This document shows, in pieces, positions 1-11,943 of a stretch of DNA of 64,000 nucleotides. The stretch is from NCBI GenBank assembly GCA_038380435.1, contig JAWZYU010000013.1, positions 63,940,446 through 64,004,445 of the forward strand. The letters are read 5' to 3'. The stretch comes from Ryuthela nishihirai. Lineage: Eukaryota; Arthropoda; Arachnida; Araneae; Heptathelidae. Position numbers and translations under genes: made by a program. A model generated the notes under the pieces. That model did not search any database and was not told the DNA's origin. It worked only from the letters and a program-made list of their open reading frames with translations. How positions within the stretch are numbered: position 1 is the stretch's first letter; the number at the start of each line of letters is the position of its first letter.

Positions 1-160
1 AGGATGCGGTGGGCAGACAATGTCAAACAGGACCTTGTTAGAATTGGTGTGCAGTGGCCAGATGCAGTAGATGTAGCTCAGGATAGACTTGCTTGGAGAA
101 CTAAATTGCACGGTCTGGTTGGACCTCTGTAGCCCATTGCTGCTTGAGGATGATGATGAT
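1..160 (+). mobile_element. RTE-type LINE, 3' end fragment (copy a)
   Basis: This is the extreme 3' end of the RTE family found throughout the window. It encodes the C-terminal motif MRWADNVKQDL, then a stop, then the conserved 3' end 'ctgcttgagg' followed by a short GATGAT tail typical of RTE-clade elements. The window boundary cuts its left side. It lies downstream of the last visible LAMTOR3 exon, in antisense orientation to that gene. Confidence 0.9.
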
Positions 161-165
161 GTTTA

Positions 166-932
166 TAAAGAAAAATGTTTTTTTATCACTGCTTTTCTTA
201 GGCTTAAAGCTTGCTGATTGTCAAAAATCTAAGAATATGCATTATGTGTTATATGCAAAAATGACTAAAAAACTAAATAAATGAAAGATTTAAGCTTTTA
301 GAAATATTATGAATTGTTTATATTAAAATAATAAAATATAGATTAACTGCTTAAAAAACTAACCTTTTTTCTTTGATTTTTTGCTATTTTATTAAGCACA
401 GTTAAATGTGTTTTCTTTTGTTATGTAAAATGACATACTGCCATTCATTTGTTACTTGAGGATGATTCTAAAGCTGTTTATTTTATTTTCTAAAAACACC
501 AAAATAAATCTGGCCACTACAGTGAGTTTAGTTTCAGAAACCCAACATTGTAAGGGTTAAATACTGAATTAATGTTGCTGAAAATTAAATAGATTTGATT
601 ATAATCTTTATTTCATCTTCAGTCACATTTTTCCATTAAATGTGTATTTCAAAAGTTAACTTCAGAGTCAGATCCCCACTGATATAACATGGAAATTCTC
701 TAATATTTTGGTAGGGCACTATACTTATCATAGAACAACTTTATTAGTTCATAAATGATGCCAGCAGGAGGGGTACTATTCACACACACACCTTCTTTAT
801 GGCACATTATACTGAAAGGGATCCTGTCAGATCTCTATGATTCCTCTAAATTCCAATTAGGAGCTTGAGGAGTAATTTTTTTTTTTGCTACATTTGAACA
901 CAAGAACTAAACATTGTTATTCTTGTCCATAC
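166..932. other. A+T-rich non-coding stretch, nothing recognised
   Basis: No open frame, TIR or repeat shared with the rest of the window was seen. I looked on the minus strand for the next LAMTOR3 exon (the part after the TYQ motif) and did not find it, so the gene probably continues beyond the left edge. Confidence 0.6.
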
Positions 933-1066
933 CTGATAAGTTGTAAAAATGCATATAATCCTCCTGCTTTTTCCAATTCCCAGTTTTCCTGCTTGATCTG
1001 TTGCCATGCTTACAGTGGCCAAGAAATTTGGTTTTATAACTGAATCAGGAGTTTGGTCTGCAGCAA
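933..1066 (-). CDS. LAMTOR3: LAMTOR3 (MP1) internal exon, central Roadblock domain
   Basis: Seen: a 134-nt minus-strand block with an acceptor (ccttaag) and a donor (CAG|GTATGG). It reads in the frame left by the upstream exon, whose final G plus TT gives Val. The peptide includes IKPNFLATVSMATDQ and GKLGIGKSRRIIC and ends TTYQ. Known: LAMTOR3 is a small Roadblock/LC7-fold protein that pairs with LAMTOR2 in the Ragulator complex on late endosomes and lysosomes, scaffolding MEK1/ERK and anchoring Rag GTPases for mTORC1. The family has the same order here (PGFLSTFALATDQGSKLGL, then IICYYNTYQ in human). The remaining C-terminal part (VVQFN onward) is not in the window. Phase, splice sites and ungapped alignment make this a strong call. 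Transcript support was not available. Confidence 0.93.
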
Positions 1067-1435
1067 CTTAAGGAAAAGTAAAAATTGTATCACTTTAAGA
1101 GTAATTAAAATTTAGTCATAAAAGAAATTAAACATGCATATAATACACTACAGGAAAAAAAATTCTATGCTGAGCAGTGCATTATAATTCACACTTTCAG
1201 AATTTCCCAAAAGCTTTAATTGCACCCTCTGATGGTGGAAATTTTTAAATGAATATTGCAAACGACCTATTTGGGCAAAAAAAAATTGATATTTTAGTGG
1301 TGGAGTGTGATGATCAAGGGGTTTACATTGGCAGAACAATTTATCCCTCCACCCGAGTGGGTGGGAAAATGCATCTTTTTGTTTTGAGAGCTTAATGAAA
1401 AATTCTTTTTGAGTTGAACATGTACTAAAAAATTA

Positions 1436-2641
1436 CACAGTCGTATCAGAATAATATGACCACCCCCGGAATCATAGTGTACCCACCCAGGCGCATCACA
1501 GAGTGCACATGACAAGGTCGACCACACGGAGATATAAGTGGCCAGCCAGGACAGATAAGCCATAGCATGTAATGTGAGCACAATGGGCAGAGGTAGTGAT
1601 TTGAGGGACATTCAAAAAGGAATGATCATCAGCTACTGCACCAAGGGTGGAAGCATCTCGGAAACAGCAAACTTCGTGGGCTATTCGCGAGGTGCTGTAG
1701 CAAGGGTGAACCAAGAATGGACCGCTGGCACACCAAGTACCTCCAGACATCATAACTGTGGACCCCAAAGGCCATCAACCCCAGAGGAAAATGACACCTC
1801 CGTTGACTGGTAAAGGGCAATAGATGTGCAACAGTGCAGCAATTGACCACTCAAATGAATGCTGGGGCACCCAGGTACATGTCCCCGATAACAATAGAGT
1901 GAACCCTGTTATGCGTGGGTCTCCAGAGTCGATGCTGCGTAAAGGCACCCATGTTAACCAAAGTCCATCAGCAAAGACGCCTGCAGTTCGTATGAGACTA
2001 CCATCATTGGAGAGTGGAAGAGTAGAAAAAGGTTGCCTTCTCCGACGAATCGAGGTTTCTACTCCACAGAAGTGATGGGTGGTGGTGAATACGGCATCAG
2101 ACACATAACCAACACCAGGACATGCTTGTCAGTCAAGTACAGGCCGGTGGTGGCAGTGTACATGTCTGGGAGATGTTTTCCTATGACCTGGGGCCACTAG
2201 TACCATTGGATGGGTTCCTGACTGCCAATGGCAACCTGCTCATCCTCACTGACTACATGCATCCCTTAATGTTGGATGCTTACCCTGGTGATGATGGTGT
2301 CTACCAACAGGACAATGCGCCCTGCCATATCACTAAGGTGGTGCATGACTGGTTCCAGTAACATGACAGCAATGTCTCCATTCTCCCTTGGACAGCGAAA
2401 TCGCCAGACCAACAATCCCACAGAGCACTTGTGGGACCATTTGGATCAACAGGTTTGGTGTGCAAAACCACATCATCATCTCCGGAACCTCTGTGCTCTG
2501 CTGGAGTCTGAATGGGCACTTGTGCCTCTGATAACCTTCCAGTGCTTCAATGCGCCCATGCCACCTCGCCGCTGTCATCTGGGCCAAGGATGGTTATTCC
2601 CATTATTAGGTAAATGGTCATACTATTCTGATACAACTATG
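1436..2641 (+). mobile_element. Tc1-like DNA transposon, degraded transposase
   Basis: Terminal inverted repeats of about 27 bp (starting CA(C/T)AGT, containing GTATCAGAATA) bound a 1.2-kb unit with TA on both sides, the normal Tc1/mariner size and target. The transposase begins MGRGSDLRDIQKGMI with the usual N-terminal helix-turn-helix (SISETANFVGYSRGAVARV). Later pieces give KKVAFSDESRFLLHRSDG, then YQQDNAPCHITKVVHDWFQ, two of the catalytic acid regions of the DDE domain. Frameshifts near 1790-2110 and a stop after the DNAPCH region leave it inactive. It lies inside the LAMTOR3 intron between the exons at 933 and 4544. Confidence 0.9.
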
Positions 2642-2976
2642 TATGATGATTCATAGTTTTAAAATTCTTCAAATGGCCTTAATTTAGTATTGTTAAAGGG
2701 TGCTAAAAGTAGAAAATGTAATGTGCATAGTAATTAAGTCCAGGCATGCAATGGTGCCAGTAAGCAGAAGAAAGACATTTTCTACTTGGTGTCTTTTTGC
2801 ACATATACCACTTTCATACTTTCAATTATGATGATGATTCTAGATTCTATTTTTTCACTCACCTGCATTGCAATAGAATTTTTTTTATAATAGTGTTGCT
2901 ACTACTATTCTATTAGTAAAGATCTGCTCAAGCTGTACAGTCAATTTAATATTTAAAAAACATCTAAACATGAATT

Positions 2977-3010
2977 CTGGGGACACTTCTGGGGACACTT
3001 CTGGGGACAT
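2977..3010. repeat. Short tandem repeat, 12-bp unit
   Basis: The unit ctggggacactt is present nearly three times in a row. No function suggested. Confidence 0.8.
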
Positions 3011-3511
3011 TTATTTGTCGGGCCACAGCCTTTAATCCAGGAACTGTCCCCAGAAAATGGGAAAGTATGGTCACCTTACTGTAGAGTGAAGTTAGAAGTA
3101 CAAACAGTCATTTAATAGTAGTTTGAAGTAAATATATTATCCAAATTAAATGATTGTATTTTTTTTCTACTAAAGGTTTGCCATTTTAGAGTATACTACC
3201 ACTTCTAGAGTTAATAAATAGTCCAAATACTGAATAATGAGTAAAACCATAGTAATAAAGATTAAACATGCATATTAAAGACAAATTCACTTCTTTTAAA
3301 AACATATATTCAGTCTTTATTGTTGATGGGAATTATAAAAGGGAATGCTTTTCACATAGAGGCTTGTGGCTTCTTCCACTTAAAGGATAATGGTCACAAG
3401 CTTTAAAACTATGCTATGTTTATAACATCTATCAACTGCATTTAAACTTAATGTCAGGAAAAAACCCTGAAGAAATTAACAATGTATTGAGTTCTTTTAT
3501 GCATAGGTTAA

Positions 3512-4401
3512 GGGGGCATATGAGTTTTTTTTTTTTTTTGCATTTTCTGATAGTTTTTACCCCTAAGAATGAGAATTCAAAACCGTTTTTAAAATATTAC
3601 AGAAAATATAACACTATGTCGAGTGCCACGCATGGGCCTCGGAGAGACTGTTTCACAGCAGCGCGTAGGTAGGAGCATTGGACCCACCGAATAATGGTTT
3701 CTTTTGTCCTTATTCGAAGAGCAAGTTATCAGTGGGTAAAGCATTCATATTTTTCTCAACAGATAGCATTGTAATTGTTTTACTTTTGTGAATGCAGTTT
3801 TTAAACTAAGTTCAAAACAGCAATCTCTTATACAGGCTACCCAATTTCTTCAAACTTTCAAATGCGTTTTTCTCGAAACTATGTTTTCAAAGTCGGTACC
3901 AGTGATGACTCAATAACAAATCACTCAATTGACTTATTTCTTTTTCTACTTATAGCTTATAAAATTCCATAGTCCTTATCGGATGCTTTTTTGAAAATTT
4001 TAATTTTTTATATTTTTTTATAGTTTTAACTGGAAAAAAGCTAAAAATTGACACTTTTTTTTGAAAGGTCGCCATTTTGTTAAAAATTCGAAATTTAAAA
4101 ATCCCATCCGATACTTCAAAATTTAATGTATTTTAAGAATTTTTTTTGTTTGTCCGTTTCAGATGAATGTGCAGGGCGATTTTACTGGTACTGCAGACCT
4201 CTGTACGGTGTGCAGGCCAATATTGGCAAAGCTGTGGTGGAGGTTTTTTTTTGAAAATTTGACTGAATAAAAATTTTTTTATAACTACATGAAATGTACT
4301 TTCATTTAAAAAAAAAAAGTCGTTATTTTACCTTTTTTATTTGCGCCGAAAAAAATTATCAAAATTGACTTTTTTTATGGCCGAGAAACTCCTATGCCCC
4401 C
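3512..4401. mobile_element. piggyBac-type non-autonomous element (MITE)
   Basis: An 890-bp unit has inverted ends GGGGGCATA(T)GAG / CTCCTATGCCCCC and sits between duplicated TTAA targets at 3508-3511 and 4402-4405. TTAA duplication is the signature of the piggyBac superfamily. The interior is A+T-rich with long T runs and has no transposase. It lies in a LAMTOR3 intron, about 140 bp from the splice donor of the 4544-4602 exon. Confidence 0.8.
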
Positions 4402-4543
4402 TTAAGCATTCCCTTTAATCATTTACAACAGTGAAAACCATTTTGACTCTAGCTTTTCAGAGTAATGAAATGCACATGAAATATTACTGAAGTGAATTAC
4501 ATTAAAATTTAAAAATACTATTAATATAATAAATTAAAACTAC

Positions 4544-4602
4544 CTCTTAAAACAGGAACACCATCCCTATCAGTAATAAATATGGCATGAAGTCCATCAA
4601 CT
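4544..4602 (-). CDS. LAMTOR3: LAMTOR3 (MP1) exon encoding the DGLHAI...DRDGVP segment
   Basis: Seen: a 59-nt minus-strand exon preceded by the acceptor tatattttag and followed by donor AGAG|GTAGTT. It encodes (R)V then DGLHAIFITDRDGVPVLR, and its split codons match both neighbours: it supplies the third base of the Arg codon begun at 34864 and the first base of the Val codon finished at 1066. Known: VEGLHAIVVSDRDGVPVIKV is the hallmark strand-turn-strand of LAMTOR3 in animals. The only ambiguity is the exact acceptor (AG|AG); the phase favours the one chosen. The intron downstream is about 3.5 kb and carries Tc1 and piggyBac insertions. The intron upstream is about 30 kb. Confidence 0.95.
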
Positions 4603-5202
4603 CTAAAATATAATAAAAATCATGTGTTAAAACAATTCCATACATAAAATTGCAGAATATTCTACAGAATATAACTTGAAAAGTCTAGTGCAGGCCTATT
4701 CAAAGTTTTCAGCTAAAGGGACACATATAGAACTGAAATGATGGCCTGCCAAAGAAATATATAATCAATAATGTATGTATAACCAGTGCAAAAACAATAT
4801 AATTTTATTAAAATTGCTTTAATGAGAATTTGCTTCACTGAAGTTGGACTTTTTGTCCTCTATACATTCTATTTCTTTTTCACAAATTTGATTTGTCATA
4901 AGTAGCTTGCAGGACATAGTTTGCCCAGACCTGGTCTAGTGTATAAAAACAGTAATCTACTAAAAAAAAGTAGGAAAACTAACTTTAGAATAATTTTTTT
5001 CCTAACATCATGACAAAAATGTAATGATGCAATTTTCAGCTATAAAAATCACACCATTTTCCTGGGGATTTTTGAATATATCTAGTGGAAAAACTGGAAT
5101 GAATATTATTTATAGATGTAATGGTGAGGGAAATGACTATGATCAGCTGAAAGGTATGAAATCATTCTAACCTTTCCAGGGTCCCCATTGATTATACACA
5201 TT
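4603..5202. other. A+T-rich intron sequence, nothing recognised
   Basis: The polypyrimidine tract and acceptor of the LAMTOR3 exon lie at its left end. No other gene or repeat was recognised. Confidence 0.5.
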
Positions 5203-5321
5203 TGCAGAATCTGAAATAAAAGGCCCAAAACGTCTATGTCTATTTTTACTACAACCCTTGAAATTTCGTTTTTTGAAAAAAAAAAAATAGAAATGGTCAT
5301 TTGAAATTTTTTTTCTACATA
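5203..5321 (+). repeat. Rep-L 5'-end fragment
   Basis: It matches the beginning of the Rep-L family ('gcagaatctgaa', then the Cgtctatgt and Tttttacta blocks) but stops after about 115 bp where mariner-like sequence begins. Confidence 0.55.
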
Positions 5322-5530
5322 TATGAGGAGCACTCAAAAAGTTCTTAACATGCATCTGCACAACAAAAACCACTGCACTTTCTTCAACAAAACTTTTGCT
5401 GTCCTTCAAAGTACTCCCTCTAGCTTCTATGCAAAGTTGAAGACATCTCTGCTAATTCTGGAATGCTTGGTGATACTCCTGTTGGGGAATATTCTGCAAC
5501 TCTGAATGAACACATTTTGCATGGTCTTGT
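5322..5530 (-). mobile_element. mariner-like 3' terminal fragment
   Basis: The right end on the minus strand reads aactttttgagtgctcctca, a typical mariner terminus, and the same type of end (aactttttgaaagtcctcc) closes the mariner remnant at 24080-24868. Upstream on the minus strand is a short, broken C-terminal coding remnant. No catalytic region survives. Confidence 0.4.
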
Positions 5531-5727
5531 ACCCTTAAAAAAAAAAGGGTTCCCAGCCAAGTTTCATATATATTTTTGAACAACCAAAAGCTGGTTTTTT
5601 TCTGCTCCATATAGGCTATATTTTCCTAGGTTTTGAAAGCAATGACACTGATATGAAGAGGAACCATTCACATGTCTGTTGTTGGATAATGCTCCTTCAT
5701 CCAGTGTCCACATCGAATGCATATGCT

Positions 5728-5925
5728 GACAGAATCCGAAATGAGAGGTTAAAGATATATGTATCCATTTTAGTACAACAAAAAATTTTTTTAAAAATTG
5801 TTTGAAAATTTTCTTACATTTACTTATAAAAAACATTATTTATGCTTGAAATATAATACTTTCTTTTCTTCATTTGATGCATATTTTATTAAACTATGAT
5901 ATCAATAATTTGTTAAAGCCATCCA
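5728..5925 (+). repeat. Rep-L 5' end, truncated by RTE copy b
   Basis: It begins 'cagaatccgaaatgagagg' and runs to 'gttaaagccatcc', where the homology to other Rep-L copies (10735 onward, 24869 onward, 48640 onward) stops abruptly and RTE 5' leader sequence starts. Confidence 0.7.
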
Positions 5926-6919
5926 GAACACCAACCAGAATGGAATAAGGACCGAGTCTGATTATGAATCCTCGACTTGCTACATTGGCGGGCCTCTGTT
6001 GAGGGAAAATATACTGCTGTGTTTTCAGTCTGCTTGTGGGTTGACAGCCCCAAGTGAACAGATTAACAGGATATGTTTTATCAGCTGGTGGATAACCATG
6101 ATCTGAGGTCATCGCAGGAACCTGAACTCTTGCTTCTACATACACGTCAAATTCTACACTGGAGGAAATCTTCAAGTGTAGATGGCTCCAGCCTTTAGTA
6201 TTGGGGGAACAGGTCTCTGCCCTATGACTGCTATATTAGGGGGATGTTTGATATTGTCAGCATTCCCTCTCTCAACAAACAGTTTCTTCAAACATCCCAA
6301 TAACCATTTTCTTTCCATAGATAGTTGGAATGTGAGAACTCTGAACAGACATTATTCTCCTGATGTCCTCACACAAGAATCCCACTGTTATAATTTAGAT
6401 ATTCTTGGCTTGCAAGAGACCTGACAGATAAAGGTCAGATTCTTAAAAATAATCTTATATTTCTCTTTTCGGGGAGGGAGATAAAAAGCAAACTAGTGTG
6501 TCTGCTAAGAAGCAAGTGTTGCTTCTTAGCAGATATGCTAGTGATGCTTTTATTGGATATGAGTGCATTAATGAAAAGTTTCTTGCAGCTGAATTTCAGA
6601 AAAGCAGTACAGAATGTTATCTGCTGTTATGCCACCAGTGAGGATGGGAAAGATAGGTTTTACAGACAACTTAAGGATATTTTGAATTCTGTCAAGAAAG
6701 CATATATTACCCTTGTTTTAGGCAACTTCAATGCCAAAGTTGATACTGACTCTGACCTTTAGGGAGGGGCAAAAGGTCCTTTTGTTATTGGTAGCTGCAA
6801 TGGGCAACATCTCCTACAGGTAAGTAAACTTAATGATTTGAGAATAACTAACACTTATTACAAATGCCATAACATACACAACCAACAATCACACATAGGT
6901 TTCACCAGATGGTCTGCAT
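5926..6919 (+). mobile_element. RTE-type LINE, 5' leader plus endonuclease fragment (copy b)
   Basis: It shares the 5' leader of copy i (38340 onward), then broken endonuclease-domain coding: SWNVRTLNRHYS, LGLQET, LVLGNFNAKVDTDSDL. These correspond to APE motifs, but the reading frame is shifted several times and the GDFNAKVG Asp is replaced by Asn. Homology ends at the point corresponding to the 'GLHK' codons, where the antisense copy c begins. The arrangement is tail-to-tail, with copy c inserted or joined here. It is not functional. Confidence 0.85.
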
Positions 6920-6930
6920 GCATGCACATA

Positions 6931-9900
6931 CATCATCATCATCATCCTCAAGCAGCCATAGGCTACGGAGGTCCAACCAGACCGCGCAGTTTAATTCTCC
7001 AAGCATATCTGTCCTGAGCTACATCTGCTGCATCCGGCCACTGTACACCAATTCTAACAAGGTCCTGTTTGACATTGTCTGCCCACCGCATCCTAGGTCT
7101 CCCCCTCCTTCTGAGGCCTCTAGGCACACTGTTCATAACCCTATTCGCCAATCTATAATTATCCATACGGGCAACATGGCCAAACCAGCGGAGTCTCTCT
7201 CTGCACAATATGCTGCTTAAAGGAGGTTGCAGACTCCTTTGCCTAACCTCATCATTAGTTACAAAGTTAAACCACCTAATATCCAAGATACTGTGTAAGC
7301 ATCTAGAATCAAAAGCATCTAGTTTCTTGTTATCTTGTTTACACAGCGTCCAAGTTTCACTACCATAACTAACCCTAGAAAGAACCAAACTATTATAAAG
7401 TCTAATTTTAGTCTTAAGGTGTATACGCCTATTTCTCCACAATCTCCATAGATTCTTAAAAGTCCCAGCAGCAATACCTATTCATCTGTTAATCTCATGC
7501 CGCACATCACCAGTATCAGTTACGCAGCTCCCAAGGTAATTAAACTGTGACACCTGCTCAAGACTGCAACCATTCAGATTAACTGAATCACAACCTGCCT
7601 GACCAATTTTCATCACTTTAGTTTTCTCTCTGTTTATAACCAAACCTACTGTACTACCAGTCTCATCAACAGTTCGAATGAAAGAGTTCATCTCATCAAC
7701 ATCATTTGCCAAAAGGGTTAAATCATCAGCATAATCTAAATCAGAAATTTTCGTATCTCCAGCCCATTTAAGGCCAAAATCTTTCCCTTGAAGTGAATTT
7801 CGCATAACATAATCAACAACCAAACTAAAGAGAAAAGGAGACAAAATGCACCCTTGTCGAACACCAGAAGTAATGCTAAACCAATTGCTACAAGACTTAC
7901 CAACTCTCACACATGACTCAGTGTTATTATAGAGAGCTTTCATTATGTTAACTAACTTGTCTGGTATACCATATGATCTCACAATCAACCACAAATTATG
8001 ACGATCAACAGAGTCGAAAGCCTTTTTGAAATCAACAAAGCTAGCAACCAAAGGTTTCTGAAACTCGAAGCATTTCTCAAGAATCTGCCTAAGTGAAAAT
8101 ATCTGATCTACACATCCCCTACCACTTCTGAATCCACATTGCTCATCACGCAATTGCCTGTCAACCAGATTCTTAATTCTATTAAGCACAATCATGGAAA
8201 GAACTTTACCTGGAACGGAGAGTAGGCTGATACCCCTATAGTTATCACAAGAACTGCGATCACCTTTTTTGAAAATAGGGATAATAATAGCTCTGGTAAA
8301 ATCTTTAGAAACCATGCCTTTATCATAAAAGTTATTCAAAATTTCAGTCATCCAAATGGTAACTGAAACATTCCCAGCTCTAAGCATTTCCGTAGTAATT
8401 TCATCAACCCCTGGGGATTTATGAAGTTTAAGTTTAGAAATAGCCAAACTAACTTCAGATTGTGTTATAGGGCCAACATTAAAGCCAACAATGCATCTAT
8501 CATCATTGCAAACAATGGGAGTAGAACTAACCACATTGTTTAGAACATCACTGAAATGCTCAGCCCACCTAGCCATGACAGAATCCTCACCTTCTATAAC
8601 CTTGCCTTGTTTATCCTTCAATCCCTGTATACCTGCTCGTTTTCTACCACACAAAACATTAACTATCTGGTACAGCTCTCTGCTGTTGTGCTGTCTAACT
8701 GCTTCCTCAGCTTTGTCAGCAAGGCCATCAAGCCAAAGATTCTTATCAGTAGCTAACTGACCCTTCACACGTTTATTAAGTTCTTTGTAATGCTTTCTAT
8801 TAGGACTAGTAGGGTACTGATTAAGGACATTCCTGCAGTTCCTTCTTTCTGAAATAAGCTCAAGTGCCTTATCACTTAAATAATTCTGCCTCCTCTGCTC
8901 CTTTTTCCCTAAAAGAGTACTGTTAGTTTCCAAAAAAGCCTGTTTAAAATGGCCCCATTCTTCCTCAACTTCAGTATTAAGCAAACCATGACTGTCATAA
9001 TGACTAAGTAACCTATCATGGTAAGCTTTAGCTGTAACTGGGTCTTTCAGATCTTCAGTATTAAAGGTAATTTTTTTAACCCTAGCACAACACTTTTTAA
9101 GTTTAAGTTGCAAGATACTTTTAACAAGGTAATGGTCAGATCCAATTTCAGCTCCCCTATATGCCCTGGTATTTCTAACAGAACTAGCCCATTTGCTGTT
9201 AATTAATATATAATCAATCATATTCTTATGCAGCCCATCAGGTGAAACCCATGTGTGTTTATGTATGTCGCGGTGTTTGTAATATGTGTTAGTTATTCTG
9301 AAACCATTTAGTTTACTTACCTGTAGGAGACGTTGCCCATTGCCATTGCAGCTACCAATACCAAAAGGGCCTATTACTCCTCCCCAAAAGTCAGAGTCGG
9401 TACCAACTTTGGCATTGAAGTCACCAAGAACAAGAGTAATATCTCCTTTCTTGACAGAATTCAAAATATCCTGAAGTTGTCTGTAAAACCTATCCTTCTC
9501 ATCCTCATCAGAATCCTCAGTGGGGGCATAACAGCAGATAACATTCAAGTCTTTAATGCTTGTCTGAAATTTTGCTGTAAGAAACCTTTCATTAATGCAC
9601 TCATATCCTAGAAGAGCATCACTAGCATGTCTGCTGAGCAGCAGACCCACGCCTTGGTGATGCTTTCCATCCTCCCTCCCTGTAAAGAGAAATTTAAAGT
9701 TATTTTTAAGTATCCCACCTTTACCTGTCCATCTGGTCTCTTGCAAGCTTAGAATATCTAGGTTATAGCGCTGGAATACCTGCATGAGGACATCAAGAGA
9801 ATAATCTCTATGTAATGTCCTCACGTTCCACGTTCCTGCAGAGAGAAAATGATTAGTAGGATTTTTAAAGAAATTAGGTTTATTGAGATTGGTAGGGCCA

Positions 9901-10523
9901 ACAATATCAAACAGCCCCCTGATCGCAGGCATGGGGCAAAGACCTGTTCCTCCTCCGCTAAAGGCTGAAGTCACCGATGCTGGTAGGAACATCAGGCACC
10001 ACCTTTTCAAGTGGACTTTTTCAAGAACCATATGGCCTGCCTGAGACACATTACTCCAGTTTAGGCTTGACGATGCCCAACTAGCTAAGTAAGGTTCAGG
10101 TACCTGCGATGGCCTCTGATTAGGATTATCCACCAACTGATATAAGGTATCCCATGCCTCTGTTCACTTAGAGCTGGCAACCCAGAAGCAAACAGAAAAC
10201 ACAGCGGCAGATTCTCCCTCAACAGAGGCCCACCAGTGCAGCAAGTCCAGGATCCATAATCAAGCTCAAATCCATAAACAAGTCCAGTCTAGTAGGTATA
10301 AATGGTCAGCACCAGGACCCTGTGAAGTTGACCCTCCTCAGCAGGGTTGAAACTCACTCCTCAGCAGGGTTGAAAAAAAAGAAAAAAGTGGCCATAGATG
10401 ACCAGATCAGTAGGCCATACTGAACTGGCAGCCCTCCCCTTCCGTTCCCTTCCAAAAGAGAATATCTCTTTTGAAAGGTACTAACGGCCAGCACCACGAG
10501 AAGGCGGGGTTGGACATTAGGTG
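6931..10523 (-). mobile_element. RTE-type LINE, nearly full-length (copy c)
   Basis: This antisense element runs from a (CAT)n tail at its low-coordinate 3' end to its 5' leader near 10523. The leader shares sequence with copies at 19480-19690 and 38340-38870 but lacks their first 80 bp or so, so the copy is slightly 5'-truncated. The length (about 3.6 kb), a single ORF with APE endonuclease plus RT, and a trinucleotide tail all fit the RTE clade (BovB-like). It is the best-preserved autonomous element in the window. Confidence 0.93.
6963..10136 (-). pseudogene. RTE ORF: APE endonuclease and reverse transcriptase, one in-frame stop
   Basis: The frame is open for about 1057 codons except for one TGA at 7482-7484. 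The other copies have CGA (Arg, HEINRRI) there, so a single C-to-T change at a CpG explains it. N-terminal APE-type endonuclease: GTWNVRTL, LQETRWTGKG, GVGLLLSRHASD, LVLGDFNAKVG, GSDHYLVKS. Central RT: GVDEITTEML, IPIFKKGDRSSCDNYRG, ASFVDFKKAFDSVDR, SGVRQGCILSPFLF and the catalytic DLDYADDLTLLA. C-terminal: LRWFGHVARM and RMRWADNVKQDL. The open frame extends upstream of the first ATG, and the true start is probably the Met in GHMVLEK or a later one. Its product would nick DNA and reverse-transcribe its own RNA at the target. The frame carries no other stop or frameshift, but read-through or activity is not implied. Confidence 0.93.
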
Positions 10524-10536
10524 CTACACATACAAA

Positions 10537-10725
10537 ATCCTCATGCAGACATGGGCTACAGAGGCCTAACCACACTGTGTAATTTTCCTCTCCAGATGTG
10601 TTTCTTCCGAGCTACAGCTGCTGCATTTGGCCACTCTAGGCCAATTCTAGCAAGGTCCTGCTTGACATTGAGTGCTCATCACATCCTAGGTATCCCCCTT
10701 TTTCTGAAACCTTCCAGTGTCCATG
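10537..10725 (-). mobile_element. RTE 3' end fragment (copy d)
   Basis: About 190 bp matches the last part of the RTE ORF and 3' end in antisense, more diverged than copy c. It abuts the 5' end of copy c, giving a head-to-tail junction, and borders the next Rep-L copy on its right. Confidence 0.7.
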
Positions 10726-11943
10726 TTGTCTGTATACATTCGGAGAATCTGAATTGTGAGGCCAAGGACGTATATCCGTTTTTAGTACAACGAAAAGACA
10801 TCAATTTAAAAAAAATAAAAATTGCCATTGTAATTTTTTTATATATATCTTATAAAAATATATAATTCAGGCTTCAAAAATAATATTTTGTTTTTTAATT
10901 TGATGCATATTTTATTAAACTACAAAATAAATAATTTGATAAAGCCATCCGATTGCCATTTCTTAGCAGCACTAAATTGTATTGCCGATTTGCTTGTTAA
11001 TGTCCCTATTTGTTGATTTAAGCTCACAAGTTTGATTTGAACTATTATCAACAAATTTTTCCTTAAATTTTCGAAAATCTCCTAAAAATTAACAAAGAAA
11101 AAAAAAAACTACTATTTTTAAAAATGACAGATTTTGCAAGTAATTACAAAGTATGTACTGCCATTTTTTTTCCATTTCACTTTTTCTGTCAAACTTATTT
11201 CAGTATTCCAAAATTATTTTTTATCATTTTCCCCAGCATTCTATGCATCTTTCCCACTCCTAAAATTGAAACTGGAAGTAAACACATCCTTTATAGAAAT
11301 TCTGGTTGCAGCTGCATTTAATTAGTTATGCTCTGAGGCAAACAAGATGCAGATGGCTGACACATGCTATCTCCGTTCCGTGTGCTATAAGTATTTTTTA
11401 CAGTTTTGGATACCCTTATAATATAATATATTGGATACACTTTGTGAAATTGGTATTTACTTTTTTATATTTAAACCATAGTTTTCATTTCAGTAGATTT
11501 ATTTTCGGAAATTAGTGATCTTTTGGACAATCAATAAGCATTGATTTTTTCATAGTTATGCTACATCATAAGGCTGGCCAACAAGTTGTTGTGGTTATTT
11601 TAACATAGCATTAGGCTATATGTTAATTTTTATTTTATTATTTATTACTTTTCCAGTAAAACTTTGATCTGGTATCATTTTCTTAAAATGAGGTCTTGGA
11701 TATAGAAGCAAATTAATTTCTCTAGATTTATTTCCATTAGTTAGCGATCTTTCGATCAGCTGATTTATTGATCTTTCCAAGTTATGCTAGATTGGAGGCC
11801 GGCTTAAAAGTTGTTGCCGATATTTTATTTAACATCCCATTAGTTTATATGTAATTTTTCTTTTATTATTTCTTGTTTTTTTTAGTAAAAAAAAACTTTG
11901 AACTTATACTGTTTTCAAAAATGAATGTCTTGGATACAGAAGT

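Noticed and set aside
4163..4240. Exon-like block after tttcag on the plus strand
   Set aside because: Lies inside the piggyBac-type MITE, and the reading frame matches no known protein.
8491..9611. Several plus-strand open frames of 60-90 codons across RTE copy c
   Set aside because: They are reverse-strand shadows of the RTE ORF and recur opposite every RTE copy.
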